64,000 bases of DNA from Lactuca virosa. Taxonomy: Eukaryota; Streptophyta; Magnoliopsida; Asterales; Asteraceae. Both the position numbers and the translations under genes were made by a program. Shown here one piece after another: positions 11,606-23,155 of this stretch. Within the stretch, counting starts at the first letter, position 1; each line of letters starts with the position of its first letter. The notes under the pieces were generated by a model, which was not told the origin of the DNA, ran no database searches, and saw only the letters and a program-made list of their open reading frames with translations. Where the stretch lies: the NCBI GenBank assembly GCA_928212115.1, contig CAKMRJ010004445.1, forward strand, positions 675,315 through 739,314, read 5' to 3'.

Positions 11606-14456
11606 TGTGACAACTCGAAGTTTTTAAATCTTATATAGTAGTCAATTCAATCAACGTTAGACCCATTTTGCTATCTTTTGGCATTGTTTGGAGTCTATTC
11701 GAGTATTCTAAACTTAGTACATCAAAGGAATCAGTGTTAGGATGAATTGGTTGAAGTTCTAGTCAAGAAGCAAACCGAAAACCTCCTCAAAAAGGAGTTT
11801 TCGGTCAAGACCTTAGAGTTTTCGGTCAAGGTGACCGAAAACCCCATCCTACATATATATTTCATGATCATTTGGATCATTCTTTCCTTTTCAAAGATAG
11901 AAACATCCATTCTCTCTCAAGTATCATCGAGTTCTTCACTTTGATCTTCAAAATTGTAAGAATTATTTCCATTTGATTTGTTGTTACAAAGCTTTATCTA
12001 GTACAACCCTTTGATTTCATCCATGAAATCATCTCTTTCGGGTTAGATCTTCAAGAACACCAAGAACACACACTAGTGTTTTGGTCCAAAATCAACTCTA
12101 TTAGCCTCTAAATCGTAAGTATTACTTCCCTATACTTGTTATCTAGTTGAAACTCTTGATTTAGGGCCTTCAAATCGTCATTATCCAAGAACAAAAGGTG
12201 TTTTCGGTCTAGTGAATCTCCTTAGACCGAAAACCCTTATGAAGGGTGCAAAAATGACTTTAAGCCTTTCTGAATACTTAGTATTAAGTCTAGAACACTT
12301 CATTGATAGTGGAAAGCCCTTAAAAATCACCAAACATCATGAGTTTTCGGCCAACCATTTGGACCAAAAACCATTTGGACCGAAAACCATATGGACCGAA
12401 AACCACAAGAACCGAAAACTCCAAGAAACATACCACTTGGACCGAAAACTCCCTTAAGTGGCTTTACAACCCTCTTATGCAATCCTAAGTGATTAAAACA
12501 CTTCCATTTAAGGATTTCTTAGTCCTTAAAGTGTTATTCCTTACCTTATTAGTTGAATAAACACTAATTGTATTCATATATGTGTCTTTATATGCTAAAT
12601 AGGATCTGTGTTCTCAAGTCTTCACTTGACACTTAGCATCCCTTTTTCCGATCTTACATTCGCATCACTCACTTCAGGTGAGTTCATACCCCTTAATCAA
12701 CCTTTTAAATGATTTTAAATGCTTTTATGGTGGGAATACAAGTTGAACTATTATAGTTATTATATCAATCACATGTGATTAATAACTATCAAACATATGG
12801 ATTTGCTTACTTTTCAAACTGTGTTATCAAACAAACTACTTCAAACTGTTTTGCAAACTCTTTTACATGTTAAATACTTTCTATTAAAACTCTTTTAAAC
12901 TTATACTTTGTCAAATGTGTATCTATATAGATATAGTTATATAAGTAGGATTGAAAGGACTTAGGACTGATAGCTCGCCTTGCTTCCTGTTCCTTGTTTG
13001 GTTGTGGACTTAGGGTATCGGTTATTTGTCCGAAGGTTGTTTGAATCCTAGATATATATTATGTATATGCATATAGATATAAAAGTTACTTCTTTCAGTC
13101 CAATACCTTTGGGTAGCAAAGGTATACAAACATGTTCATTTATACAAACAACATTTCTAGTAAACTATAATAGGTATAGTTTAGGAAGTTACAAATACTA
13201 TTACTAGAACAATGAAACATACAATGAGTCAGTTCATTCATGAGTCATAACATATAGTGATGAGAAACAAACATAACATGTAGTGATGAGAAACAAACAT
13301 AACATGTAGTGATGAGAAACAAACATAACATACTAGACAGAGAGAGAACATACAATACAGCTAGTACATACTATACATTATAGGAGAACATACTATTATG
13401 AGAAACAGAGAGAACATACATACATACTAGACAGAGAGAGAACATACAATACAGCTAGTACATACAATACATATACAAGAACATTACAACAGTTATGTGA
13501 GCCACGTAACAGGGTATGGCATCACCTGTCATGGCTCGTTTTGTATCCAGAGTCTCCTATAAGGAGACGTTGAATTTGTGTATAGATCTATACTGGATTG
13601 ACTATCCTACACCTTGTTGCTCGCTACAGTGGGACTTGCAAGTCTACGGGTGCCAAATGTCATTTCTTCCGACGTCTTTCATCGTCGTGTTTTTAGTCGG
13701 TAGTATGGTACAGGCATATCACATGGTACTTTAAATAACAATTGGTTTAAGGTAGTTAGTACAGCAGTAGTTACTTAATACAACACTACAGTACTATTTT
13801 ATTTCCCCATTGTATTCACTTGTGATCTTCTCACAATGAACAGTAATGTAAAAATTATATTTTGGTTAATGATAGTCAGAATTGGGAAAATACGTACTCT
13901 TACAAGAGATACACATACAAACATTTGATGCCTTGGTAGAAGGCTACTTTTAGTAGAAAACATAGGGTTTTCTAGGAGTTACATACATTTACAAACATTT
14001 ACAAACATTTAAAAACATTTTCATACAAACATTTGATGCCTTGGTAGAAGGATACTTTTAGTAGAAAACATAGGGTTTTCTAGGAGTTACAAACATTTAC
14101 AAACTTATACATCAACTACTTACAAACACTTTCATACAAACAATGACACTAAAATATTTATGAACTCACCAGCTTTAAAGCTGATCAACTCTTTCAAATA
14201 ACTTGTATTCTCATGTCATCAGTAGACAGGTACCGATGCCAGGCTTTTGAGAAGATGGAGCACATTCAAGACTCATCTCATATTTTGATTTACTTTTTGG
14301 TGTCTATTAAACTTTACAGAACACACTTGTATTAAATTATATTATTAATGCAATGGATGATGTTGTTGCTTGTTTACTACTATGCATTGTTGTGATACTG
14401 TACATGACGTCCTCCACCCCTGAACGTTTCCGCTGTTCCGATTTTGGGGTGTGACA
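11606..14456 (+). repeat. Family A LTR, right copy (2851 bp)
   Basis: Same ends and internal order as the left copy, with scattered substitutions and small indels. It has a clean 11-bp stem, 3-nt loop hairpin (GTTTTCGGTCA-agg-TGACCGAAAAC, 11818-11842) just before a single TATA-like element (11845-11862). A donor-like GTAAGT is at 12115-12120, the GTGAGTTCATACCCC block starts at 12678, and GTATAGATCTATAC is at 13580-13593. The acceptor-like TTCTCAG of the left copy reads TTCTCAT here (14209-14215). An ACCGAAAAC-rich array spans 12350-12450. A gatgagaaacaaacataacatgtagt unit repeats three times near 13259-13330. Confidence 0.92.
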
Positions 14457-15748
14457 TACATGCAACCCTAAATACGTTGGATCTATGTTTTCTCTATTAT
14501 ACATGCAAATATCAATTTTCCAAGGTATTGTTCTAACTAGCATAATATGAAGTACATATAATATAAACTCTAGTAGAATTACATACCTCTTTGTTGTAGC
14601 TTGATTCCATGGAGCTTAAGAGCCTAGTGCCTCAAGTGTGACACCTCAAATGGTTCACACAACATCACCAACATCTTGGAATAACTTCAGAGAAAAGGTT
14701 CATATGCTCAAATTGGCTAGCCCTCATGTGTACACATACTAGTGCCAATTTCTTGAGCCATGGGGTCCTTATATATTGTGGCTATTAGGGTTACACCATG
14801 TAACTCATGTCTTTCCATATTCTTCATGCTCCATGGGTTAAAAGCTCCATGGAGTATCCATGGGTTACTCCATGGGTTTAGCCCAACATGAATAACTATG
14901 GATCATAAGCCCACATATATAAGAATGAATGATTTACACAATCAATCCCCATATATTTAATTAGTCTCCTTTTAATCACATAATTAATTCCAAATTAATT
15001 CTTGATCAATACTAATTAAATAATATGATTTCATATTAATATATTAGAACTTATAATATATTAACAAATCATAAATATCTTTTTCTCACAAAAGTCTATC
15101 CAAATTGTTCTGATGTCATGCAACCCAAATGTGTCACACCCCAAAACCAAGAACGGCGGAAACGTTCTGGGGCGGAGGACGTCATGTAAAGTATCACAAC
15201 AATGTAAAGTAGTAAACAAGCAACAACATCATCCATTGCATTAATATTAGAATTTTAATACATGTGAGTTCTTTCATAATATACGACATGATAATAAGAA
15301 ATCAAAAATAAAAGACTAGTCTTGACCGCTCCGTCTTCTCAAAACCTGGTCATCGTACCTGTCTACTGGTGACCTGAGAGTACAAGTTATTTGGAAAGCA
15401 AGTATCAGCTTTAAAGCTGGTGAGATCATAATTATTTTAGTGTCAATGATTTGTAAAACTGTAAAGAAAAGACTTGTAATTGTTTTATGAAAACTTTGTA
15501 TAAGAATGAAAACTCTAGAAAATCCCATATTTCCTACTAGTATAAAAAGTAGTCTTCTATCAAGACCCGACTGTTTTGAGGGTTTACACCTCTATAAAAA
15601 TGAAGGTTTTTCCCCCAGTATAACTATTATTATCTAAATATAGTTATACATAAACGTGTATATGAAAAAATCACAAAGTAACTATAATAGGGAAAATAAT
15701 ATTTGACCTCAGCAGTGACACTGCTGACTATAAAGTGAATAAAACATA

Positions 15749-16161
15749 GACTCCAGGTGGTATCGAATGAACGATACGCCTCGAAAAGCCTAAATGAATG
15801 AAGTGTAGACTCCAGGTGGTATCGAATGAATGACACGTCTCGAAAAGCCTAAATGAATGAAGTGTAGACTCCAGGTGGTATCGAATGAACGACATGCCTC
15901 GAAAAGCCTAAATGAATGCAGTGTAGACTCGAGGTGGTATCGAATGAACGACACGCCTCGAAAAGCCTAAATGAATGCAGTGTAGACTCCAGGTGGTATC
16001 GAATGAACGACACGCCACGAAAAGCCTAAATGAATGCAGTGTAGACTCGAGGTGGTATCGAATGAACGACACGCCTCGAAAAGCCTAAATGAATGCAGTG
16101 TAGACTCCAGGTGGTATCGAATGAACGATATGCTTTGAAAAGTCTATTTGGCCTTATGTTC
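15749..16161. repeat. 59-bp minisatellite, seven units, inside solo LTR B
   Basis: A unit beginning GACTCCAGGTGGTATCGAAT repeats at exact 59-bp steps from 15749, 15808, 15867, 15926, 15985, 16044 and 16103, with few substitutions. The last unit is degenerate. Units abut directly with no spacers. Confidence 0.95.
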
Positions 16162-18224
16162 TAAATTGGATAATTAAAGGTTTGAATGTGAACTCGTATG
16201 TAACCATGCTGATCGACGACTGAATAACTGATGACCCTCCTGGTTACACGTGATATGGTGACATTTTGTCACCCCTAGGCCTTATCGGCTCGGACTGTAG
16301 CTAGCAGTCGGGATGTGGGAGTGTCTGTCCTGTATAGATCTATACAAACCTAAGTCCGCTCTCCCTCCGGAGACTCTGGTTACAAGGTGATACCACAATG
16401 AAGTGTCGTATCGAGAAGTAGTATGTCACATTCTATTTTTAGTTCAAATATTTGTATAGACTCGAGAATGAACTGACTCTTATGTGATTCTTTGTACTAG
16501 AAATAGTAAATAGTATCTCCTAACTATACCCATTATAGTTACTAGTAATATATGTATATGAATTATGGAAGGATGCCTTTGCTACCCAAAGGTACTGAAC
16601 TGACTGATAGGACTTTTACGTCTATATATGTATACATAATACATAACTAATATTTAGACGAACCTCGGAAAATAACAGGTTACCCTCAGTCCCACAACCA
16701 AACAAGGAACAGGAAATAAGGAGGTAGCAGTCCTAAGTCCTTTAAACATTACTTATATAACTATACATATAGAGGCATGCAATTGATAATATAAAAGTTT
16801 AAAAGAAGTTTTGTAAAACATTTGGAAGGTTTAATAATAAGAATTGATGACTTGATGTCAATTTATAAAACAATTTAGGAGCAGTTTTGTTTGCTATAAA
16901 CAGTTTAAAGTATAAGAAATCACTTATTTGGAACATAGTTTGAAAAACATGAAAACCTTTATTTGAAGCAAAGATATAACAGAATTTGAAAGGAAAAGTG
17001 TAGTTTAGTAAACAATTTTGATAAAGAGTTTAACATATAAAAGCATTCGAGAAATCATTTTGAAGTAATTGACTTGGTAGAACAGCTAAAATGTAGTGAT
17101 CCATAGTTGATAGTTATTATTCACATATGATTGAATGTCTAACTATCATGATTCAACACGTGTATCCCCCCCCCCAAAATCATTTAAAAGGTTAATTAAG
17201 GGGTATGAACTCACCTGCAGTGAGTGGTTTTGATGGGACGTTCAGGTAGGATGCTAGGTGTCAGGTGAGGACTTAAACACTACAACGGATCCTATGTAAA
17301 TGTACTGATACATAAAGTATTCCTAATTAGTCATTTCACAACTAATTAATTAAGTAAAGACATCCTAATACATGGAAACACTTTGTTTCATGTGCTAGGA
17401 GTGCTAAAGGGTTGCATCCAAGGAGAGCATGGCCTCACATTGGAGTTTACTCCTCATTTGGTAACCCTACTTGTGTTTACGGTTTTTGGTCTTTGCCCCC
17501 ATGAGTTTACGGCCGTAAACTCATGGTAAATTGTATCATTGTGTGTGATTTAAGGTCTTATACCCTCAAGTAAGTGTTCCTAGGGTTGAATCAAAGGCTT
17601 AGGAAGGGACTAGGGCTCAAATGGTATTCATCATTGGAGTTTACGGTCCTTGGACCACCCTTGGGAGTTTACGGTCGTAAAGACATGTGTTTACGGTCGT
17701 AAACCCATGAGTTTACGGCCGTAAACTCATGGTCACTCCAACCATTTCGTGTTTTGGTATTTCAAGCTCATGCATGCAAGGTTCTAGTCCAATATCTAAG
17801 CTCTAGAAGGTGTTAGTGTCACTTAGACACCACTAGATGGTGTTTACGGTTCAAGGATATCCCTTCACCGTAAACCCATCTGTTCTTGAGGGTTTCTTGG
17901 TGTTCTTCCATGATTTAACAAGTATACTAAGCAACCAACTAGATAGAAGGAGGGTACTTACTTATAGGAAGCTTGAAAGAGTGTTAGGGCCAAGAACACT
18001 AGTGTGTGTTCTTGGGTTTGAAGAACACTTGAAGATCTTGAAAAGACAAGATTTCATGGATAATTCGTGTATAAAAACACTAGATAAAGTGTTGTATCAA
18101 AAATCAAAGGAAGAAACACTTACATTTTTGGAAGATTTGAAGAAAAGGCGGATGATACTTGAGAGAGAAAAGGGAGTGTTCTTGAGCTTGAAGGTGGAAA
18201 AGTGATAAAAATGACTAAGTGTCA

Positions 18225-18257
18225 TATTTATACTCCTTGGGGTTTACGGCCGTAAAC
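18225..18257 (-). promoter_or_regulatory. TATA box plus GTTTACGGCCGTAAAC palindrome of LTR B
   Basis: On the minus strand the 16-bp perfect palindrome (18242-18257) is followed 9 bases later by TATAAATA (18232 to 18225). Two further exact palindromes and two near copies (GTTTACGGTCGTAAAC type) lie at 17505-17726. Core promoter role is inferred from the TATA match and position about 240 bp into the LTR. Confidence 0.6.
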
Positions 18258-18546
18258 TCCATGTTTGGGCCGTAAACTCAAAACTCTTGGAGTTTTGGGA
18301 CTTTATTGATGCACAATAAACACTAGGGTATCCTCTCTCCAGTTATCTCCTGAACCACTAATCTTTAAAACACTCAAACGGACTTTAAACCGGCTAAAAT
18401 TTAGCAGAAAAGTATTTGACTCCTATTTGAAGTCCTTGACAGTAGAGTTTGCACCAATGGAAATTTCGGGTTGTCACAAAATGGACCATGCCAATCGAGT
18501 CAAGTACATACCAATTATAGTTATGGACTTAGACACTAATCCAACA

Positions 18547-18559
18547 GTCTCCCGCTTGG
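18547..18559 (-). promoter_or_regulatory. Polypurine tract of copia element 1
   Basis: Minus-strand CCAAGCGGGAGAC ends exactly where the LTR begins with TGTTGG. This is the usual copia arrangement (AAGTGGGAGA then TGTTGG). Confidence 0.75.
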
Positions 18560-21500
18560 ATAATTCTAAAACTATTATTGTGTATGACTTCAAAACCCGA
18601 CTAGCAATCGTAGCTCTTAAAAGCTGTTGTCGAACTCTGAACAAATCAATGACGCGTCCATTAGGTAATGGATCATATATTCCTCCATTCTAGATATCAT
18701 ATGGACTGAGATATGGATTATAATCATTCTCTCTGTCCATTTGTTGTTTCTCGATTTCCGATTTATGACGACTAACTAATTGAACAAATCAAATCAGTCC
18801 TGGCTTGGCCAAGCAATTCTGGGTGTCATCACTAAATCATCGAGGGGCCCACAGATATCACTTTTATCCCTTTAAGGGTAAAAGGAATGGATAAACTTCG
18901 ACTCATATGCTTGTTCTACTACTTGTTGAATCATACACAAAGGCACGTTTTATAACATCGATTTACCAATGCGTTTTCGTACAATCAATGTATAACCAAC
19001 TCATAGGCAACAACTCATATCTCTAGGTTTGAAGAATATAAGATATTATCGTCTCATGATCACTCGTGATGAAATCCATGAAGTGAATTCAAATGAGCGT
19101 GGGGTTGCATCCAATACTCAAACTTATGAGCACTCATGAATGTTGTAGCAACGCTTGCTATGTCCACTACCTTGGGACATCTACAAACCAGCTTCATGAC
19201 AGTCTTGATTCATATCTACTTCCAACATATGACCGAATGTGGATGGTTTGAATAACTTAGTCATTCGGGAAGAATGACCTAGTTGTTCATGAAGTCAAAA
19301 CATGCAAAGTGAAACACAAGAATAATTGAATCCAATATGGTCTCAGAACTTATGAATATAAATATAACACCTTTAATTTATCACCATATTGATTACACAT
19401 TATTCATTGCATACTGTTCCAAACTATCAACTTGATACTTGAATTAAAACAATAGTTGTCCCATGCTCCAAGCATGTACACTAGGTTTTTCTAAACACTA
19501 GTCATGCCATACACCAAGTATGCACACTATGTTTTTCCAAACATTAGTTATGCCATACACCAAGTATACACACTAAATTTGTCTATGATCTTTACTTTGT
19601 GAAATAGATCGATTGAACATAATTCCAATGATTCTCATTTCACATTCCCAAATCCTTACCGTAAATGTGAGAATTCCAAATTCCTACCATTTACCGAAAT
19701 TTGTTAGATTTTAAACTTATATGCACTGATCCTCTGTAATGATTATCACAAAGTCACCAAAGACTTGTAACAGACATTACAGAGTATTCCAATGGAGATC
19801 AACTCCATGGAAACGAAGTCTCATATTCAAAGTACATTGCTTTGAACATCCTTCTTGCATTAAGTTTTCTAATCTTACACAGATTGAATAACTTCCACCT
19901 ATGGAGTCATTTCCATATTCTCATTTTGACTATCACTTCTGAACAAGAGTTGCCTCCTTTCAGAATATGTCAATATGGTCCTTCCAAAATTAACACTATA
20001 CTTCCAACTGTCCCTTGAGCACAAACCAATCTTTGGTAAACCTTAGATTGTCCTCGACAATTGTTATCGTTTTTAGTCATAATCCAATCTAGACCTTTTT
20101 CCCTCTTATGCCACCAGGCATTTGGAAAAATTTAGAAAGGATAAATTATAACACATGCAATCGATCCTACACCCAAAGCATATGGGACACAATTCATGAT
20201 GTCTCACATAAAGACAAGATTCTAGCCCAGTCTTTTGCTACAATATTTTTATTTCTATTTGTCATGTTCTCAAAATTCAGATTATGAAAAGGGATGCCGT
20301 AATCATAATCGAATTTTAGAACGCAAATAATGTTCCCATATATAGAATTCCTTATGTTGAACCATTCCAAAATAACATTTCATATATATACTTGACTAAA
20401 TTTGATTAAAATCTCCCGGCTCTCTGCTTTAGATTTGAAATGAAGTTAATTTCTTCTCCTTAATTATAGCAAAACAACTTTTCCCAATTGAAACTTTTGT
20501 TTTCTATAATTAACATTGCTAACTTGCAACACTTATTATAATTATCATGCTCCCACTTGTATGATGATTATTAGCATAACACTTATGTTCCCACTAGCTT
20601 TGATATGTACTCAGAAATCAGTTGGTCTAGAAATCAATACTTTATTGACTTTCTTACCAAAGTTCAGATTTCAGATACGAGATGCTTTGATAAAAATTTT
20701 ATCAAAATCATACACCTTTCCTTAGATTGCACACATGTGTGTCTAAACAATTTTAGAACTATGAAAAGTGATGTCGTAATCATAGTCTCGATTGTTTAGA
20801 CCTTTGCCATTTCTCACAAGTCTATGTTAGAGTGACGGTTAACCACACGCGCTCCACTAACGACTTTGAGAATGCAAATATCACAACTGCTATCTACTTC
20901 AAATCTACTTAGTGAAAGTGTTTCCTCACCGTCATTTTCATGAATCGGAGAGAAACCTTATGACACTTAGATTTTATGGTGTATGTGTTCCTATCCATGT
21001 GAATTTTTCAAAACCATAATCAGAAGACAAGGTTAGTGACAAATCTAAACTCATATGGATTGAACTTGTGCAGTCTTAACTTCTTGCCACCTGGCAGCAC
21101 AACGGCTGCCATTGCTTCAAAGTTGTTATGCAACCAATTGAGAACTCTCAGAACTCATATGCAAGCCAAACTTTAACTGGAATGGGCACAGAATAGGAAT
21201 ATGTCAACATGAAAGTTATAAAACCTCACGTCGTGTGCTAGTGATAAACTACAGGTTTATTCTTGATTAGATTGAAGTTTTTTCAAGATCTTTAAGACTC
21301 CCACTGTCCTCTTGACATATAAGACTCCCTTGCCAAATATTCAAGAGATAGTGCAGATTCTTTATTAAGACAAAACCCTCACACAATTGGCCTTAGTTGG
21401 TTCTTTGTTTTATCCAAAAAAACAATCACAACTTACCAATTTCAAATGTACAAGAGTAAGAAACATTTTACTCTTACATTTGACAAGTGTTATAAACCTT

Positions 21501-21599
21501 TCTTTAAGATACGTCACTCAAGTTACAATCTTGGAGTATGACTCTAAGAATTGTTTTGGAAAGAGTATTATTGACTCATCTCTTGATTTAACCACTTCA
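18560..21599 (-). other. Degenerate downstream region of copia element 1, no gene recognised
   Basis: Three kilobases of AT-rich sequence between the integrase-like relic and the polypurine tract. No frame shows convincing RT or RNase H motifs on either strand; only short ORFs of 60-90 codons occur. It holds a copy of GGTTAACCACACGCGCTCCA at 20837-20856 that is repeated in the leader, and AAGTGGGAG-like tracts near 20548-20556. Either pol has decayed beyond recognition or it was replaced by non-coding sequence. Confidence 0.5.
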
Positions 21600-21900
21600 A
21601 CACTTCATGAGTCCTTTCTTAGCCATACGAATGGCACTAATATGTCCTTAGAGGATGAATTGTGATATAGTCTCCAAATCATTAAGATGATCACAAAACA
21701 TGATACTAAAGTACTCTCCCATCTTTTCAGATTTAAGAAAATTTTATCTTTCTTCCTAATTTGATTCTTCTCATTCGTTCTGCCATACATTGTAACTTTC
21801 CCAATGTTTCAGAATTATACTTAAACTTGTAAGTATAATCATATTTACTAAACTTTAGTAAATCATGACGAATAGTCTTATCAATCTTTGTGGTGGACTT
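21600..21900 (-). pseudogene. Possible copia integrase-core relic
   Basis: On the minus strand, fragments in shifting frames resemble the copia integrase core by eye: a sparse F-S-x-Y-x-Y pattern, then SETLGKLQ, then LGRKIKF, spaced as in the family. There are many stops. This is a weak, manual resemblance. A profile search on all three minus frames would settle it. Confidence 0.3.
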
Positions 21901-22469
21901 GACCAGTGCACAAGAATGTATACTCGATCCCTTTGTCCTTCACTTGACTCACATATATATATGAACAAGGAATTAGTCTTAATTTTCCAAAGATGAAGAT
22001 ATTCATTCATTATACTATACAACTTGCATGATTCCAAGTTTCGGTCCAATTAAAACTTGGGTGATGAGAATCTTTCCCTATTTGGTAAATTTAGACACTA
22101 CCACAAATGAAAGAATCAAATTCATATTTCCATTATTGCGCTAGAAACATTACAAACATCAATTTTCATAAATGCTATTGCAAGGAGATATGATAAAATA
22201 AAACAAAATTTTATTTATTTATAAACTGCGGAAAAAACTTTTTCCTTACAATGCAACTTAAATGAAAACTATGCTAATCTATCATAACTCTCTAAGTAGT
22301 AGCTCAAGAATCCGATCTTCGAACCATGCGATTGAAATCCATCTTTGCAATCAGATTCAGCATACTCTTCTTTTAAGCTTCCTTCCCTTTGCTTGATCCT
22401 GCAATACATCAAAATGTATTAAAAATCTTCAAATAGGAACTTAAGAGAGTTAGATAGTGGACTTACCTA

Positions 22470-23155
22470 AAGCAGAGTCAAACTTTTTGACTTGATCTTC
22501 TCTCAGATCTTTTAGGTAGTTAGGGCAGCTTCGCAACCAATGACCCTTCCTTTGGCAATAGAACCATATGGTCCCTTTGGGAATGGTATACTGGACTATC
22601 TCAGACTTTCCTTTCTCTTTACCAATTGGTCAACCAAGTTGACTATGGCCAATCCCCTTCCATTGGAAGAGAAAGCTTTTCTGGATATCCAATGTTACCA
22701 TTGTCCATGTCCATGATAGTTGGGAAGTTGATCTTCTAATCAAATTTCTTTACCCGTGATCTTCTAATCAAATTTTCTTTACCAGTGCTCCAAATCATTG
22801 CTGATTCAGCAGCACCAAGAAAATAGATAAGATCATTAAGGGTCATGCCATAGTCTGTTACATAGTAGTCCTTAAGAACTCACTATGTGACTTGGGAAGT
22901 GATTAGTAAACATCCAACTTCCTCAAGACTTTGACACCCAACTCTCCCGGCTTGTCAATATGTGACTTCATCTCCAAGATGTGAGCACACATAGACCTTT
23001 CTTGCCAATAGGGCTTGAGTGACCTTGAACTTGTGGGTTAGGGAGAATAATTGGAGGAGGTGGAGGAAGTGAAGTATGATTTCCGGGACATCATCTTCAT
23101 TAGGAAAGCTTGTTCCAAGAGATTTGGGAAGATCATAGTTGTCTGAACCAGACAT
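22470..23155 (-). pseudogene. Copia gag relic with damaged zinc knuckle (element 1)
   Basis: Minus-strand ATG at 23155 gives MSGSDNYDLPKSLGTSF, matching the gag start of copia 2 (MSSSDNCGLPKSFGKNF). Downstream, near 22540, is WFYCQRKGHWLRSC, a copia CX2CX4HX4C knuckle whose first cysteine is tryptophan here (TGG for TGT). Copia 2 keeps CFYCQEKGHWLRSC. Frameshifts lie between the two ends. Role of the family: capsid and RNA binding. Confidence 0.75.

Larger units (their letters stand above)
2757..14456 (+). mobile_element. Complete Tekay-like Ty3/gypsy element A1 (5' LTR shared with A0)
   Basis: The 11.7-kb unit reads LTR, initiator-tRNA-Met primer site, leader with a small ORF, gag, protease, RT, RNase H, integrase with chromodomain-like tail, polypurine tract, LTR. 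Both LTRs begin TGTGACAAC and end GGGGTGTGACA. There is no target duplication around this unit, because its left flank is the internal region of a second copy (A0). The right flank begins TACAT inside a copia LTR, so TACAT is the expected duplication of the whole A0-A1 array; its partner lies left of the window. All coding regions are broken, so the element is not autonomous now. Confidence 0.9.
15132..18478 (-). repeat. Solo LTR, family B (Tekay-like), perfect AAATG target duplication
   Basis: On the minus strand it starts TGTGACAACCC and ends GGGGTGTGACA, 3347 bp, with no internal region on either side. AAATG precedes it (15127-15131) and follows it (18479-18483). The uninterrupted site CAACCCAAATGGACCATGCC exists in the paralogous LTR at about 25450. 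Minus-strand contents: TATA box at 18225-18232, palindromes GTTTACGGCCGTAAAC at 18242-18257, 17711-17726 and 17505-17520, donor-like GTAAGT at 17956-17961, the GTGAGTTCATACCCC/poly-G block at 17159-17215, GTATAGATCTATAC at 16332-16345 and acceptor-like CTCTCAG at 15374-15380. Solo LTRs arise by recombination between the two LTRs of a full element. Confidence 0.95.
14457..18546 (-). repeat. 3' LTR of copia element 1, split by solo LTR B
   Basis: Only 14457-15131 and 18479-18546 belong to this LTR. Together they match 24790-25525 nearly base for base in order, and also the copia 2 LTR at 40951-41716. The final roughly 45 bases of the LTR (minus strand) are missing because the family A array sits there. 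Confidence 0.88.

Noticed and set aside
15749..16161. Regular direct repeats that could suggest a CRISPR array
   Set aside because: Units abut without unique spacers, the period is 59 bp, and the host is a plant; it is a minisatellite.
17837..18205. 122-codon plus-strand ORF
   Set aside because: It lies antisense to the leader part of solo LTR B and shows no known motif; length is possible by chance in this sequence.
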